Part shown: positions 63,354-64,000 of the stretch, in pieces | How the letters are laid out: each line of letters starts with the position of its first letter | Position numbering within the stretch: the stretch's first letter is position 1 | NCBI RefSeq assembly: GCF_023555495.1 | Contig: NZ_JALCZO010000004.1 | Span: forward strand, 310,001-374,000 | Source of the DNA: Polaribacter sp. Z022 | Lineage (GTDB): Bacteria > Bacteroidota > Bacteroidia > Flavobacteriales > Flavobacteriaceae | Direction: 5' to 3' | Length of the DNA stretch: 64,000 nt | Position numbers and translations under genes: made by a program | Notes under the pieces: generated by a model | What the model saw: only the letters and a program-made list of their open reading frames with translations | The model's database searches: none | Told to the model about the DNA's origin: nothing

Positions 63354-64000
63354 TTATTTAAATTGAGTTACAAATTTAGCAATTTTAGATGAAAGTTCTG
63401 TACTTGCTTTTACCAATGGCAAACGTACATCATTATTACAAATATTTAACTCTTGTAATACAGTTTTAATACCTGCAGGATTGTTTTCTTCAAAAATGTA
63501 ATCGATTATATCCATCATTTTATAATGAATATTATAACCTTCTTTATTGTTTCCTTGTAAACCATGATTAATCATGGTAGAAAATTGCTTTGGAAATGCT
63601 TGCCCAATTACAGATATTACTCCAGAACCACCTGCCAATGCAACTCCTAAAGCTAAATCATCATCTCCAGAAATAATTAAAAAATCTGCTGGTTTATCTT
63701 TTAATAAAGTATGATATTGTTGTTGGTTATTACCTGCTTCTTTAACTCCTACAATATTTGTAAAGTCTTTTGCTAAACGTAAAGTAGTTGCAGGCTCCAT
63801 ATTTTTAGCAGTTCTACCAGGAACATTGTATAAAATAATTGGTAAATCTGTTGCTTCTGCTATTGCTTTAAAATGCTGATAAAAACCTTCTTGTGTTGGT
63901 TTGCTGTAATATGGTGCTACAGAAAGAATACCATCTAAACCAGTAAAATCTCTTGTTTTTAATTCTTCTAAAACCAAAGCAGTATTGTTACCACCAACAC
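63354..64000 (-). CDS. dapA: 4-hydroxy-tetrahydrodipicolinate synthase (5' end outside window)
   Basis: The frame is open to the right window edge, so the first part of the gene is outside. What is seen begins with VGGNNTALVLEELKTRDFTG and includes APYYSKPTQEGFYQHFKAIA, the catalytic Tyr motif ILYNVPGRTAKNM, the Schiff-base Lys in FTNIVGVKEAGNN, and GGSGVISVIGQAFP. These identify DapA, which condenses pyruvate with aspartate semialdehyde in diaminopimelate and lysine synthesis. The ferritin gene follows at 6 bp. Confidence 0.95.
   Translation of the reverse strand, partial: VGGNNTALVLEELKTRDFTGLDGILSVAPYYSKPTQEGFYQHFKAIAEATDLPIILYNVPGRTAKNMEPATTLRLAKDFTNIVGVKEAGNNQQQYHTLLKDKPADFLIISGDDDLALGVALAGGSGVISVIGQAFPKQFSTMINHGLQGNNKEGYNIHYKMMDIIDYIFEENNPAGIKTVLQELNICNNDVRLPLVKASTELSSKIAKFVTQFK

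Noticed and set aside
1..64000. CRISPR arrays, tRNA or rRNA genes, prophage or insertion sequence transposases
   Set aside because: I looked for regular spaced repeats, cloverleaf-like sequences and transposase motifs and saw none in this window.

Overview
This is AT-rich DNA from a member of the Bacteroidota, most likely a marine flavobacterium of the Polaribacter/Tenacibaculum type. The evidence is a SusD-family glycan-binding protein, a type IX secretion C-terminal sorting domain, a Bacteroidota-type RNA polymerase omega subunit, the DUF4295/DUF5606/DUF4835/DUF4199 families, BshC, and many upstream boxes matching the Bacteroidota -7 element TAnnTTTG. Good Shine-Dalgarno sequences are mostly absent, as is usual in the phylum. 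The genus is an inference from gene content and codon use.

Layout. (1) 1-11.9 kb is a carbohydrate-use region: the end of a susD gene, a large FG-GAP/ASPIC lipoprotein, and on the opposite strand two GH3 beta-glycosidases, a secreted esterase, an SMP-30/gluconolactonase-like protein and a GntP-type gluconate permease. Together they suggest uptake and trimming of a beta-glucoside, with a lactone/aldonate branch. (2) 12.2-25 kb is housekeeping: YkgJ-like protein, argS, lpdA, a LysM protein, rlmF-bshC, an M14 peptidase, a Dph6-like ATPase and rimO. (3) 25.1-40.4 kb holds a conserved ribosome/SRP block (ftsY, DUF4295, rpmG, rpmB, cinA) interrupted by accessory genes (serine hydrolase, PAS protein, LRR protein with a T9SS tail), then purU, menB, menD, a transaldolase and an SDR. 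(4) The SRP RNA lies at 40.5 kb. (5) 40.8-52.1 kb is a surface-glycan neighbourhood: GT2, phosphohexomutase, MsbA-like exporter, a sugar-transferase-like protein, GT11, GT25, another GT2 and a propeller lipoprotein, with a CCA-adding enzyme inside. (6) 52-64 kb is housekeeping: dapD, ruvX, def, DUF5606, mazG, fabI, recN, DUF4835, coaBC, rpoZ, bamD, ferritin and dapA (cut by the window end).

The most notable signals are these. First, five perfect copies of an 8-bp repeat lie between an ATG and the lipoprotein signal of the propeller protein (51039-51078). In this copy the ATG is out of frame; losing one unit or gaining two would put it in frame, as expected of an on/off phase switch. Second, there is an in-frame TAA at codon 8 of the otherwise intact fabI (57581-57583). 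Third, a dispersed 75-90 bp repeat is present in two copies (28985 and 39391) in opposite orientation. Fourth, an esterase-like protein inserted between the men genes has lost its nucleophile serine.
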